Shown here piece by piece: positions 44,938-57,061 of a stretch of DNA of 64,000 nucleotides (within the stretch, counting starts at the first letter, position 1; each line of letters opens with the position of its first letter). This DNA is from Clostridia bacterium (GTDB taxonomy: Bacteria; Bacillota; Clostridia; Oscillospirales; QAKW01), in NCBI GenBank assembly GCA_017937065.1, contig JAGBEI010000026.1, forward strand, positions 1 to 64,000. Reading direction: 5' to 3'. Both the position numbers and the translations under genes were made by a program. The notes under the pieces were generated by a model that was given only the letters and a program-made list of their open reading frames with translations, was not told the DNA's origin and did no database searches.

Positions 44938-46383
44938 TCAAAGCTCCTTCAATACTTCCTTAAGATAATTATACATTCGTTCAGTTGATTTTATATCAAG
45001 CCGCTCCTTAGGCGTGTGTATATCAAGGATGTCAGGTCCGAAAGATACGGCGTCAAGGTTGTTAATTTTTGCGCTCAAAAGTCCGCATTCAAGTCCGGCA
45101 TGAACAGCGCCTACAACAGGTTCTCTCATAAACATTTGTTCAAAAACCGATACCATGCATTCACGAAGACGGGAGTTTTCACGGTACTCCCACGCAGGAT
45201 ACCGACCGTCGATACTCATTTTTCCGCCGTAATTCTTTGAAATATTTTCAAGCTCGCTTATCAGAGCTTCCTTTTCAATATTATCCGAACTTCTGACCGC
45301 TATTGTGCTGTAAAGCTCATTACTTTTACAATATAAAATACCGAGGTTCAGTGAAGTCTGCACGAGTCCCGGTATACTATCGCTCATTTTAACAACACCG
45401 TTTGGTACAGCTGATAAAAACTCTATAATTCTATCGGTTGATTCTCTGTTAAAGCTATGCTCAGATACACCTTTATTGACGCTTATCAGAGGCGTTTGCG
45501 TCATCGACGGAGAAAATTCAGATATAAAGTCTGCGCAAACGGAAATAACCTCCGAATAATCAATATTGCTTTCAATTACCACCGTACATTCACGCGGAAT
45601 AGCGTTGTCTTTGAGCCCTCCGGCAATATCACATAAACTGAAGTCAAAACGCCTTTGCATAAATTTTAAAAGTTCAACCGCAACTATATCGGCATTCGGT
45701 ATTCCCTTATCTATTTCAATGCCTGAGTGCCCGCCCGAAAGACCGTGCACCTTCATTTCAAATACGCTTCCGATACAAAGCTGCGATTCAAGCGGAAGAT
45801 TTATATGACATTTGGCACCGCCGGCACAGCTGACGGTAAGAACGCCCTCCTCCTCAGAATCAATATTAATCAGCATATCAGCTCGGATATCCGAAAGGTC
45901 AATGTTTGCAGCACCCGTCATTCCGGTTTCCTCATCTGATGTAAATACTGCGTATAAAGTCGGATGAACTGCTGTACTGTCCTCAAGCAGAGCCAAAATC
46001 ATTGCGACGGCAATACCGTCGTCACCGCCCAAAGTTGTACCGTCTGCAAAAATATAGTCTCCGTCCGTCAAAAGTCTTAAGCCTTCATTTTCAAAATCAA
46101 TATCGCAATCAGCTTCCTTTTCACAAACCATGTCAAGGTGCCCCTGGAGAATGACAGCGTCTTTCTGTTCATAGCCGGCAGAGGCAGGTTTTTTAATAAT
46201 AACATTATCAAATTCATCCTGCCTGCACCACAGACCAAGTCGCCCGGCATTTGACACGCAATAGTCACTTATCTTTTTGGTATTACCAGACCCATGAGGT
46301 ACGGCACATATTTCCCGAAAATATCTGAAAACATTTTCCGGCTTTATATTTTGTAATATTTGCGCCCTTTCCGATATGCTCAT
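44938..46383 (-). CDS. pepD: Aminoacyl-histidine dipeptidase (PepD, M20 family)
   Basis: A 481-residue M20 metallopeptidase: VILQGHLDMVCEKE (first metal His/Asp), GTTLGGDDGIAVAMILAL (bridging Asp), FTSDEETGMTGA (general base Glu) and a lid domain between about 200 and 380. The family cleaves a wide range of dipeptides, including carnosine-like ones. It is the first gene of a two-peptidase operon with aminopeptidase P, suggesting intracellular peptide recycling. AGGAGA precedes the ATG, with a strong promoter upstream. Confidence 0.93.
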   Translation of the reverse strand: MSISERAQILQNIKPENVFRYFREICAVPHGSGNTKKISDYCVSNAGRLGLWCRQDEFDNVIIKKPASAGYEQKDAVILQGHLDMVCEKEADCDIDFENEGLRLLTDGDYIFADGTTLGGDDGIAVAMILALLEDSTAVHPTLYAVFTSDEETGMTGAANIDLSDIRADMLINIDSEEEGVLTVSCAGGAKCHINLPLESQLCIGSVFEMKVHGLSGGHSGIEIDKGIPNADIVAVELLKFMQRRFDFSLCDIAGGLKDNAIPRECTVVIESNIDYSEVISVCADFISEFSPSMTQTPLISVNKGVSEHSFNRESTDRIIEFLSAVPNGVVKMSDSIPGLVQTSLNLGILYCKSNELYSTIAVRSSDNIEKEALISELENISKNYGGKMSIDGRYPAWEYRENSRLRECMVSVFEQMFMREPVVGAVHAGLECGLLSAKINNLDAVSFGPDILDIHTPKERLDIKSTERMYNYLKEVLKEL

Positions 46384-46426
46384 TATAATTTCTCCTAAAG
46401 TACAAGTAAAATTTACCGTTATATTT

Positions 46427-46455
46427 ATTATAACACAGCATTAAATTATATTCAA
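46427..46455 (-). promoter_or_regulatory. Sigma-A promoter of pepD
   Basis: TTGAAT (complement 46450-46455), 17-nt spacer, TATAAT (complement 46427-46432). Confidence 0.82.
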
Positions 46456-46479
46456 CTTGTCAACAGCGGATAACAAAAA

Positions 46480-46505
46480 TGCGCCCGCATTTATTTGCAG
46501 GCGCA
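46480..46505 (-). terminator. Intrinsic terminator of the beta-galactosidase gene
   Basis: TGCGCCTGCA pairs with TGCGGGCGCA with one mismatch; TTTTTG follows on the minus strand. Confidence 0.8.
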
Positions 46506-46519
46506 TCTGTATCAGACTG

Positions 46520-49402
<2,883 letters not shown>

Positions 49403-49419
49403 TTATATAGATTAAACAA

Positions 49420-49448
49420 ATGATAGCACATTATTTAATAATTGACAA
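49420..49448 (-). promoter_or_regulatory. Sigma-A promoter of lacZ
   Basis: TTGTCA (complement 49443-49448), 17-nt spacer, TATCAT (complement 49420-49425). No operator is obvious. Confidence 0.75.
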
Positions 49449-49475
49449 TATAATTAAATTGCTATTTATATACCA

Positions 49476-50765
49476 TTATTGATTTCCGAGTAAATCCGCA
49501 ATGAACTGAGCGGCAGTCCTGCCTGATATGCCGCCGTGATGCATCTCCCACACCCGTGCCTTGTCCTGCAATGTTTTCAAATCTATATCGATATTGTTCC
49601 TCTGCGCCAGCTTTTCAACTATTTCCATATATTCGTCCCGCCCGGGCTTAGGATAATATACAGTAAGTCCGAAGCGCGCCGCAAGAGACAGCTTTTCCTC
49701 CATAGTGTCTGTGCTGTGAATATCATTTTCAACTTTTACATCACTGCGGTCCCGCCATGTTTCGCGGACAAGATGTCTGCGGTTGGATGTGGCATAGATA
49801 AGAATATTTTCCGGCTTGCTCTGTGCTCCGCCGTCTATGACGGCTTTAAGATATTTATACTCCGTCTCATTCTCTTCAAAGGATAAGTCATCAAGATAGA
49901 TAATAAAACGATAGTTTTTTCTCGAAAGATAAGAGATAAGTCCCGGCAACCTTTCAAACTGGTGCTTATATATTTCAATCATACGAAGACCGCTGTCATA
50001 AAATTTATCTATTATCGCCTTGATGCTTGTCGACTTTCCCGTACCGCTGTCACCGTAAAGCAATACATTATTTGCCGGTCTTTTATCTATAAATGCTTTT
50101 GTATTGGCATACAGCAAGCGTTTTTGGCTTTCATAACCGACAATATCTTCAAGAGCAGCATCGCAGGCATTAAATATCGGTTCCAATGCAATTTTACCGT
50201 CTGAATCACTGAAATGAAAGCTTCTGTTAAGTCCGAGATTTCCGTAACCGTAACACTCGTAAAAGGTACAAAGACAATCAAAAAACTCACTGCTGTCTTT
50301 ACAAATCCGAAGCTTAGGCACAAGCGCATTCAGGTGCTTGGAAATACCGGCATAGCAGGCTCTTTGCAAATTATCGGCGGTTCGATAATTTTTTAGCATT
50401 GTAAAACAATCTGTATTAAGTCTGTTTTCTATTTCCGTAAAATCATAATTAAAAAATGCATATAAAATATCTGCATCACGGCGTGCAAAATCGTACAGCG
50501 TACAGTCGTTTATCCGTTGACGTTCACACGCACGGCAAAATACATTATCAGATGTTACGGCAAGAAGCGCAATATAGCTTTGCCATGCATCTGATGAAAA
50601 GCCGTAATCATAGGCAGTTTCAAGTAGCTCGCCGAAAATCTTATACGCCGTATCGCGGCATTGCGCATTATCCCGACAATTTTCCGACAGTAAAATAAAG
50701 CTGTTTAATATTTTACGCCTTGCACCGTCAGTATACAGGATAAGCGAGGATAATTTTGTGTTCAT
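49476..50765 (-). CDS. DUF815-family AAA+ ATPase
   Basis: A 429-residue protein with a long N-terminal helical domain (1 to about 180) and a C-terminal P-loop ATPase: Walker A NVLLYGDSGTGKST near residue 225, Walker B RFIIYLDDLSFEENE near 270, then IYATSNRRHLV (sensor 1) near 310. This is the DUF815 family (COG2607), AAA+ proteins of unknown role found next to various metabolic genes. ATG 50765 has CGGAG 8 nt upstream; upstream in-frame codons would cross the promoter. It is divergent from the NSS transporter gene. Confidence 0.88.
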   Translation of the reverse strand: MNTKLSSLILYTDGARRKILNSFILLSENCRDNAQCRDTAYKIFGELLETAYDYGFSSDAWQSYIALLAVTSDNVFCRACERQRINDCTLYDFARRDADILYAFFNYDFTEIENRLNTDCFTMLKNYRTADNLQRACYAGISKHLNALVPKLRICKDSSEFFDCLCTFYECYGYGNLGLNRSFHFSDSDGKIALEPIFNACDAALEDIVGYESQKRLLYANTKAFIDKRPANNVLLYGDSGTGKSTSIKAIIDKFYDSGLRMIEIYKHQFERLPGLISYLSRKNYRFIIYLDDLSFEENETEYKYLKAVIDGGAQSKPENILIYATSNRRHLVRETWRDRSDVKVENDIHSTDTMEEKLSLAARFGLTVYYPKPGRDEYMEIVEKLAQRNNIDIDLKTLQDKARVWEMHHGGISGRTAAQFIADLLGNQ

Positions 50766-50799
50766 ACCGTTTCTCCGATTAGAAAAATTTAATAGATTA

Positions 50800-50828
50800 A
50801 TTGTATCACTAAATTCCGATACATACAA
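50800..50828 (-). promoter_or_regulatory. Sigma-A promoter of the DUF815 gene
   Basis: TTGTAT (complement 50823-50828), 17-nt spacer, TACAAT (complement 50800-50805). Confidence 0.75.
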
Positions 50829-50855
50829 CAAAAAACTGATTAAAATATTATAATA

Positions 50856-50884
50856 TTGCAAAACTCGGAATAAAATGTTACAAT
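50856..50884 (+). promoter_or_regulatory. Sigma-A promoter of the NSS transporter gene
   Basis: TTGCAA (50856-50861), 17-nt spacer, TACAAT (50879-50884). It is 27 bp from the -35 of the divergent DUF815 promoter. Confidence 0.78.
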
Positions 50885-50913
50885 ACATTAAAATTTATAA
50901 AAAGGAGAGAATT

Positions 50914-52284
50914 ATGGAGCAAAGAGAAAATTTACGTTCACGGCTCGGTTTTATTCTGCTTTCTGCCGGCTGTGCTATCGGTATCGGTAATGTATGGAAA
51001 TTTCCGTATATAACGGGATTGTACGGAGGCGGCGCCTTCGTGCTCATTTATATTTTCTTTCTCATAATCATGGGAGTACCGATGATGACGGTGGAATTTG
51101 CAATCGGCAGAGCAAGCCGAAAAAGCCCTGTCAAATCATATGAAGTGCTTGAAAAACCCGGACAAAAGTGGCATCTTCACGGATATATGGCGCTTGCGGG
51201 AAACTATCTGCTGATGATGTTCTACACCACGGTTTCCGGATGGATGCTTCACTATTTTTACCTTACGGCAAAGGGCTCGTTTGAAGGTGCTGACGTAGAA
51301 GCGGTAGAAAGCATTTTCAGCGGAATGCTGTCACAGCCATGGACAATGGCTCTGTGGATGATTCTTGTTGTAATCGTCGGATTCGGCATCTGCTCATTCG
51401 GTGTTCAGAAAGGTGTTGAAAAGGTTACAAAGGTCATGATGGTAGCACTGCTGGTACTCATTGTAATACTTGCAGTAAACAGTATGACGCTCAAGGGAGG
51501 CATGGAAGGACTGAAGTTTTACCTGCTCCCGGATTTTGCAAGAATGAAGGAAATCGGAATAGGCACTACAATCGTTGCGGCAATGAATCAGGCATTTTTT
51601 ACTCTCAGCCTCGGTATAGGTGCAATGGCGATTTTCGGCAGCTACATAGACAAAAAACGCTCCCTTGCCGGTGAATCGGTAAGAGTGGCAGCGCTTGACA
51701 CATTTGTGGCACTGTTCTCCGGCCTTATTATTTTTCCTGCATGCTTTTCATTTGGGGTTAATCCCGACAGCGGACCAAATCTTATTTTTGTGACTCTGCC
51801 CAATATATTCAACAATATGCCGGGAGGCAGGCTATGGGGAAGCCTTTTCTTCATTTTTATGGCATTTGCCGCGCTGTCAACCGTAATTGCGGTTTTTGAA
51901 AATATCGTATCCTGTTCAATCGATCTTACAGGCTGTACCAGAAAAAAGGCATCGGTTATTAACGGCGCAATTATGATTGTTCTTTCGCTTCCCTGTGTGC
52001 TGGGCTTTAATCTGCTGTCAGGCTTTGACCCGTTCGGCAAAGGAAGCACTGTGCTGGATCTCGAAGACTTTATTGTCAGCAACATTATTTTGCCGATAGG
52101 GTCTTTGATATACCTGCTTTTCTGCGTTTCAAAATACGGCTGGGGATGGGATAACTTTTTAAATGAAGCCAATGCCGGAAAGGGTCTTAAGATCTCCAAC
52201 AAACTTCGTATTTACATGAAATACGTTTTGCCGATAATAATTGCAATTATTTTTATACTCGGAATCAAAGATAAATTCTTTTAA
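50914..52284 (+). CDS. Neurotransmitter:sodium symporter family transporter
   Basis: A 456-residue integral membrane protein with about 11-12 helices of the LeuT fold. The unwound helix 1 signature GCAIGIGNVWKFPYITGLYGGGAFV (sodium and substrate contacts) is near residues 16-40, and helix 6 contains NQAFFTLSLGIGAMAIFGSY. Bacterial members import amino acids such as leucine, tyrosine or tryptophan with sodium; the substrate here is not readable. ATG 50914 has AAAGGAGAG 5 nt upstream. The longer frame back to 50875 would start within the promoter. Confidence 0.93.
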   Translation: MEQRENLRSRLGFILLSAGCAIGIGNVWKFPYITGLYGGGAFVLIYIFFLIIMGVPMMTVEFAIGRASRKSPVKSYEVLEKPGQKWHLHGYMALAGNYLLMMFYTTVSGWMLHYFYLTAKGSFEGADVEAVESIFSGMLSQPWTMALWMILVVIVGFGICSFGVQKGVEKVTKVMMVALLVLIVILAVNSMTLKGGMEGLKFYLLPDFARMKEIGIGTTIVAAMNQAFFTLSLGIGAMAIFGSYIDKKRSLAGESVRVAALDTFVALFSGLIIFPACFSFGVNPDSGPNLIFVTLPNIFNNMPGGRLWGSLFFIFMAFAALSTVIAVFENIVSCSIDLTGCTRKKASVINGAIMIVLSLPCVLGFNLLSGFDPFGKGSTVLDLEDFIVSNIILPIGSLIYLLFCVSKYGWGWDNFLNEANAGKGLKISNKLRIYMKYVLPIIIAIIFILGIKDKFF

Positions 52285-52291
52285 ACAATAT

Positions 52292-52326
52292 AAAAAACGG
52301 TGCAGTTAAATACCGCACCGTTTTTT
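52292..52326. terminator. Bidirectional intrinsic terminator
   Basis: AAAAAACGGTGC pairs with GCACCGTTTTTT around an 11-nt loop, between the convergent NSS and oxidoreductase genes. Confidence 0.87.
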
Positions 52327-52329
52327 ATA

Positions 52330-53415
52330 TTAATCAAAGTATACCGGCTTGCCTGTTTTGCTTGAAGTATAAATTGCCTCAAGAATTTTTGACACTACAA
52401 GCGCCTGTTCGGGCAGAACAACCGGCTGCTTGTCATTTATAACCGCATCAATCCATCTTGCCGCCTCTGTCTGAGCGGGACTTGCTTTCTTCCCGTCATA
52501 GAAAGCTACACCGCCTGCCGACGTATCAACATCAGTAGTTGTTTTGCGGTCATATATAACTTCATTAACAGTCAGTTTATCATTAATAATCTGCAAACCT
52601 GCCTTTGAGCCGCACAGCATACAGCTGCCCTCTTTTATTTCCTCCGAAGTATTCAGCGACCAGCTCGTTTCAACAAGAATTGTCGCACCGTTTTTCATAA
52701 GCACAAACGCACACGCCGATTCCTCCAAAGGAGTTGTGCTGACGCCCTTATCACCCCATACATTGCCCATTTCGGGGTGCTCAAGTTTTTTATGCGTTTT
52801 ACCGACAACCATCTGCGGTTCATAGTTATTCATAAGATAAAGAGTAAGATCCAGGGAATGGGTTGCAATATCAATTACAGGCCCGCCTCCCTGCTCCTGT
52901 TCATTAAGAAATACTCCCCAGTTAGGCGTACCGCGTCTGCGCAGAGCATAACACTTGGCATAATAAATCTCGCCAAGCCTTCCGTCATCAATCAGCTGCT
53001 TTGCATAAATGCTCTCCGGTTTATGACGGTGCTGATAACCGATAGTAAGCTTTTTGCCGGTTTCTTTTGCAGCCTCAAGCATACGCTGCGCATCTGCGGC
53101 TGATTTTGCCATCGGCTTTTCGCACATTACATCCTTACCCGCACGCAAAGCGTCAATACTGATATCCGCATGCTCGCGGTTGGGAGTGAGTACATGAACA
53201 ACGTCGATATCATCAAGCTTTAACAGTTCTTTATAATCTGTAAAAACTTTCGCGTCCGGCGTACCGTATTTTTCCGCCGCAGCTTTTGCCCGCTCTGAAA
53301 TCAAATCGCAAAACGCAACCATTTCAACATCAGGCAAAGACGCAAGAGACGGCATATGCTTGCCGTTGGCAATTCCGCCGCAGCCGATGATGCCTATTTT
53401 TATCTTTCTTTCCAT
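52330..53415 (-). CDS. Gfo/Idh/MocA-family oxidoreductase
   Basis: A 361-residue NAD(P)-dependent sugar or inositol dehydrogenase-like enzyme: Rossmann motif IGIIGCGGIANGKH (residues 7-20), the EKPMAK signature in DVMCEKPMAKS near residue 95 (catalytic Lys) and YQHRHKPE near 125. The C-terminal GFO_IDH_MocA_C domain contains DIATHSLDL with the catalytic-type His. The substrate is probably a sugar or cyclitol. It is divergent from an AraC regulator, which likely controls it. AAGGAGATAAGC precedes the ATG. Confidence 0.93.
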   Translation of the reverse strand: MERKIKIGIIGCGGIANGKHMPSLASLPDVEMVAFCDLISERAKAAAEKYGTPDAKVFTDYKELLKLDDIDVVHVLTPNREHADISIDALRAGKDVMCEKPMAKSAADAQRMLEAAKETGKKLTIGYQHRHKPESIYAKQLIDDGRLGEIYYAKCYALRRRGTPNWGVFLNEQEQGGGPVIDIATHSLDLTLYLMNNYEPQMVVGKTHKKLEHPEMGNVWGDKGVSTTPLEESACAFVLMKNGATILVETSWSLNTSEEIKEGSCMLCGSKAGLQIINDKLTVNEVIYDRKTTTDVDTSAGGVAFYDGKKASPAQTEAARWIDAVINDKQPVVLPEQALVVSKILEAIYTSSKTGKPVYFD

Positions 53416-53458
53416 AGCTTATCTCCTTATCACTTTGAACAATTTTCGGCTTTTTGCC

Positions 53459-53511
53459 GTACAAGATAATAATACCATTTACAAACGTGAATTGTTATGA
53501 TATTATTGTAC
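53459..53511. promoter_or_regulatory. Inverted repeat in the oxidoreductase/AraC intergenic region
   Basis: GTACAAGATAATAATA (from 53459) faces the imperfect complement GATATTATTGTAC (ending 53511); the outer GTACAA/TTGTAC arms are perfect. The right arm overlaps the -10 of the AraC gene. Candidate operator for the divergent pair. Confidence 0.4.
53478..53506 (+). promoter_or_regulatory. Sigma-A promoter of the AraC-family regulator
   Basis: TTTACA (53478-53483), 17-nt spacer, TATTAT (53501-53506). Confidence 0.65.
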
Positions 53512-53545
53512 AAAAACATTAATTATTTGTCATAGGAGAAAATAC

Positions 53546-54421
53546 ATGCAGCTTGAATATCGTGTCGAATCCGATATCAACAACGGTAAACGCCTTGAAT
53601 ACGACGCTTTTTATCAGCCGTCTAAGCCTAATATGATTACTACTTCGCCGCACATACAGGAATCCGTAGAATTTATATACATAAAGCACGGAGACTTTAT
53701 TGCATTTATAAATCAAAATGAGTTTGAGCTTCACGAGGGCGATTTACTGTTGATTTTATCAAGGGATATACACAGCCTGCGTGCCAAGGACGGTGAAAAA
53801 CACGGTTACTACGTCATGAAAATAGATCCCGCCGTACTATACAGCCCCACCGACCAATCCCCATATCAATATATAATTCCGTTTAAGCTGAACAAGGAAA
53901 ATAAACGCTGTATTTGGAGGAAAAACGAGCTTGTAAGCAGTCAAATATATAATGTGCTGAAAAATATTACGGATTCGGTAGACAAGCAAGAATACGCGCG
54001 AGATTTAAGCAAAAAAATCAACTGTATGCATTTACTGCTGTACGTGCTACGGGATTGGAATGCGTGCGGAATGTGCAACGACGAAAACAATTCAGATGTT
54101 TCAACGCTGGTATATCGTTCTATCGAATACATTAACGGAAATTATATGCACGATATAACTGCGCTGGACTGTGCTCATGAAATAGGACTTAGTTACAGCT
54201 ACTTTTCACGTCAGTTTTGTAAGGTTACAGGCAAAAGCTTCAGAGAATATTTAAATACCGTACGCTGCAACAACGCGGAAAAGCTTCTGCTGACAACAGA
54301 TGACAGCGTATCAAATATAGCTTATGAATGCGGATACAACGATCTTTGCTATTTTATAAGCGTATTCAGACAGTCGCGCGGAATTTCACCTAACAAATAC
54401 AGAAAAAACTATTATCCTTAA
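53546..54421 (+). CDS. AraC-family transcriptional regulator
   Basis: A 291-residue regulator with an N-terminal cupin-like sensing domain (about 20-150; FIYIKHGDFIAFINQNEFELHEGDLLLI) and a C-terminal double helix-turn-helix (about 190-290; IGLSYSYFSRQFCKVTGKSF and SNIAYECGYNDLCYFISVFRQSRGISPNKYR, the AraC consensus). It probably senses a sugar-like effector and regulates the divergent Gfo/Idh/MocA gene; the shared intergenic region contains an inverted repeat. AGGAGA precedes the ATG. Confidence 0.92.
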   Translation: MQLEYRVESDINNGKRLEYDAFYQPSKPNMITTSPHIQESVEFIYIKHGDFIAFINQNEFELHEGDLLLILSRDIHSLRAKDGEKHGYYVMKIDPAVLYSPTDQSPYQYIIPFKLNKENKRCIWRKNELVSSQIYNVLKNITDSVDKQEYARDLSKKINCMHLLLYVLRDWNACGMCNDENNSDVSTLVYRSIEYINGNYMHDITALDCAHEIGLSYSYFSRQFCKVTGKSFREYLNTVRCNNAEKLLLTTDDSVSNIAYECGYNDLCYFISVFRQSRGISPNKYRKNYYP

Positions 54422-54426
54422 AAATA

Positions 54427-54457
54427 AAAAGCCGTTTAGATAAACTAAACGGCTTTT
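54427..54457. terminator. Bidirectional intrinsic terminator
   Basis: AAAAGCCGTTTAG pairs with CTAAACGGCTTTT around a 5-nt loop. It lies between the convergent araC-type gene and ispH-rpsA. Confidence 0.88.
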
Positions 54458-54473
54458 AAATATAATACTAAAC

Positions 54474-56468
54474 TTATTCTGCCTCGGAAGCAGATTCATA
54501 CGCGACATCGGCGCTTTCTGCCGCTGCATTTGCTTCTTCTATAACTGCACGCATAGAAAGACCTATCTTTCGCGTCTCGGTATTTATATCAACTATTTTT
54601 ACCTCAACCTCATCACCGACCGAAACAACATCCGACGGTTTATTTACTCTTTTATCGGAAAGCTGAGATATATGAATAAGCCCGTCTACTCCGTCAGTGA
54701 TGTTTGCAAAAGCACCGAAGGGCATAATGCTTACAATCTTAACCTTTATTTTATCGCCTACACTGTTATTTGCAGTGAAAAGTACAAAGGGATCTGCATC
54801 GGGGTCTTTATATCCCAAAGAAATCTTTTTATTTTCGGCATCTATGGCTTTAACATAAACTGAAATTTTATCTCCGACATTTACAACATCGCCGGGATGA
54901 CCGATTTTCTTCCAGGAAAGCTCGGTTATATGCAAAAGACCGTCAACTCCGCCGAGATCTACAAAAGCACCGAAGGTCGTAAGAGACTTAACGGTACCCT
55001 CATATCTCTTGCCAACCTCAACAGTCTCCCAAAATGCCTTTCTCGCCGCTTTTCTCTTTTCGCTCTCAATAGCCTTCATCGAACCGATAATCTTTTTACG
55101 GCCGCGGTTCTGAGAAAACTCAATAATATTAAACTGAACAGTCTCGCCTTTAAGCGTATTGAGATCAAATGAAACAGGTCTGCCGGAGAGCGATTTCGGA
55201 ATAAACACACGTACATTGTTGACGATAACAACAAGACCGCCTTCCGAAACTTCCTTAACCTCTGCTTCAAGTACAGCTTTTTCTTCATATGCCTTTTCGA
55301 TTGTCTCATATCCCTTCATGGAATCGACACGCTTTTTGGACAGTGCAATAGTGCCTTCAATATCGTTTACACGCAGAGCAACGCAATCAATTTCATCGCC
55401 TATATTAACCGCCGTCGTCAGATCAATGGACGGGTCGGCGGAAAAGTTATCTTTAGTAATAAATCCGGACTGCTTGGTTCCGAGGTCAACCTTGACTTCA
55501 GCAGGATTAACACCGACAACGATGCCCTTTACTCTGTCTCCTGTCGTAATAACTTTTTTTAAGGAATTCTCAAGCATTTCCTCGAAGGTCATATCCTCAT
55601 TAACCGTTGTGTTGTTTGTCAGTTCAGACATAAATTGTTTTACCTCCTCAATAATGCGGTGAGGTGTGGAAGCACCTGCCGCAATACCAATATTTTTTGA
55701 ATTATATATAAGTTTTATTGGTATTTCTTTAACGTTTTCCACAAAAAAAGTATTTTCGCAGAAACGCTTTGCGACATCATACAGCTTGTTTGTATTTGAG
55801 CTGTTTTTTCCTCCGACAACAAGCATTGCATCAGATATCTTGGCAAGCTCAACTGTCTGTTTTTGGCGCAGTTCTGTCGCATTACATATTGTATCATAAA
55901 TTTTTGTATTTTTAAATCTTTTTTTTATAATTTTATTGCATTTATCAAATTCCTGCAAATTAAAGGTTGTTTGCCAAACAAATGTGGTAGATTTAGCTAA
56001 TAATTCCGGCTCATTTTCAGCCAAACTTTCAAGCTCTGCACTATCGGAAAACACTCTGCTGCACGCTGCGCGGCTTTTTATACCGGCAACCTCCGGATGC
56101 ATTCCGTTTCCTCCGATAAGAATAACGTCACCCTTGTCACTGCGCTCTTTGACGATTTCATGAATTTTTGAAACAAACGGGCAGGTTGCATCAATAACGC
56201 ATACACCCGTATTTTCAAGCAGCTCGGTCTCTGAAACGGTTGCGCCGTGCGCGCGCACAACAAGCCTGTCTCCGTGCGCAAGACTGCTCACATCGTTAAT
56301 AATCCGTACGCCGGCATCTGTAACGTCTTTTATTATATCGGGATTATGTATAATTTCACCGAGTGTATATAAATTTTCACTGCCCTTTTCTATTTCGGCG
56401 TTTAAAAGATCTATTGCCCGTGATACTCCGAAGCAGAAGCCTGCATTTTCAATTACCCTGATAGTCAT
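54474..56468 (-). CDS. ispH-rpsA: Fused HMB-PP reductase IspH and ribosomal protein S1
   Basis: A 664-residue two-part protein. Residues 1 to about 280 are IspH, the 4Fe-4S enzyme making IPP and DMAPP in the final MEP-pathway step; the cluster cysteines are in GFCFGVSRA (Cys12), DATCPFVSK (about 94) and ICNATELRQ (about 192). Residues about 308-635 are four S1 RNA-binding repeats (starts near GDRVKGIVVGV, AVLEAEVKEV, GKRYEGTVKSLTTFGAFVDLG and GDKIKVKIVSIMPFGAFA). The fusion is known in Clostridia. The second S1 repeat is the most divergent. The ATG overlaps the plsC stop by 1 nt. Confidence 0.96.
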   Translation of the reverse strand: MTIRVIENAGFCFGVSRAIDLLNAEIEKGSENLYTLGEIIHNPDIIKDVTDAGVRIINDVSSLAHGDRLVVRAHGATVSETELLENTGVCVIDATCPFVSKIHEIVKERSDKGDVILIGGNGMHPEVAGIKSRAACSRVFSDSAELESLAENEPELLAKSTTFVWQTTFNLQEFDKCNKIIKKRFKNTKIYDTICNATELRQKQTVELAKISDAMLVVGGKNSSNTNKLYDVAKRFCENTFFVENVKEIPIKLIYNSKNIGIAAGASTPHRIIEEVKQFMSELTNNTTVNEDMTFEEMLENSLKKVITTGDRVKGIVVGVNPAEVKVDLGTKQSGFITKDNFSADPSIDLTTAVNIGDEIDCVALRVNDIEGTIALSKKRVDSMKGYETIEKAYEEKAVLEAEVKEVSEGGLVVIVNNVRVFIPKSLSGRPVSFDLNTLKGETVQFNIIEFSQNRGRKKIIGSMKAIESEKRKAARKAFWETVEVGKRYEGTVKSLTTFGAFVDLGGVDGLLHITELSWKKIGHPGDVVNVGDKISVYVKAIDAENKKISLGYKDPDADPFVLFTANNSVGDKIKVKIVSIMPFGAFANITDGVDGLIHISQLSDKRVNKPSDVVSVGDEVEVKIVDINTETRKIGLSMRAVIEEANAAAESADVAYESASEAE

Positions 56469-57061
56469 TACTCACCTAATTTATAGATTCTGTTCATTAA
56501 TTCCTCGGCAGCTTCCTTATATTCACTGCCGCGCCCGCCGGTAACTCCCAGCTCCTGGGTTGAAACCACTTTACCGATATAAACATCGGTTTTGACAAAC
56601 ATTCTGAACTTGCCGCGGCGCGGGCTTATTTTAGCATAAAATACAGGCACCTTTGCCTTATGCGCTATCATAATGACTCCCGGCATCGGATTTGACACCT
56701 TACCGTTCAAAATCCTTGTGCCCTCAGGAAAAATACCGAGAACATCTCCTCCGGCAGCAACACCTATACAGCGCTTAACGGCGGCAATATCAGGCTTGTC
56801 TGTATTTATTCCAAATGAACCGAGCCATTTAAAAAGCGGTTTCAATATGAAATTTTGCGCATACTTTTCCTTGGCAACAAAATGAATCTGCCGTTTAAAT
56901 GTCAATGCAAGGAAAATTACATCAAGAAACGAAATATGATTTGCACAAAGAACAACGCCGGTATTTTCAGGCAGCAAGTCTCTGTCTCCGTGGACTTTTA
57001 TCGGGAAGAACAAAGCTCCGACAGGTCTCACAATCGCTCTTGCAACTGTATAAAAACTCAT
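56468..57061 (-). CDS. plsC: 1-acylglycerol-3-phosphate acyltransferase PlsC
   Basis: A 197-residue membrane-associated acyltransferase: catalytic NHISFLD (H-x4-D, near residue 37), a second block with GSFGINTDK near 85, and FPEGTR near 109 for phosphate binding. It adds the second acyl chain to form phosphatidic acid. It overlaps cmk by 4 nt and ispH-rpsA by 1 nt, so the operon is tightly coupled. Confidence 0.93.
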   Translation of the reverse strand: MSFYTVARAIVRPVGALFFPIKVHGDRDLLPENTGVVLCANHISFLDVIFLALTFKRQIHFVAKEKYAQNFILKPLFKWLGSFGINTDKPDIAAVKRCIGVAAGGDVLGIFPEGTRILNGKVSNPMPGVIMIAHKAKVPVFYAKISPRRGKFRMFVKTDVYIGKVVSTQELGVTGGRGSEYKEAAEELMNRIYKLGE

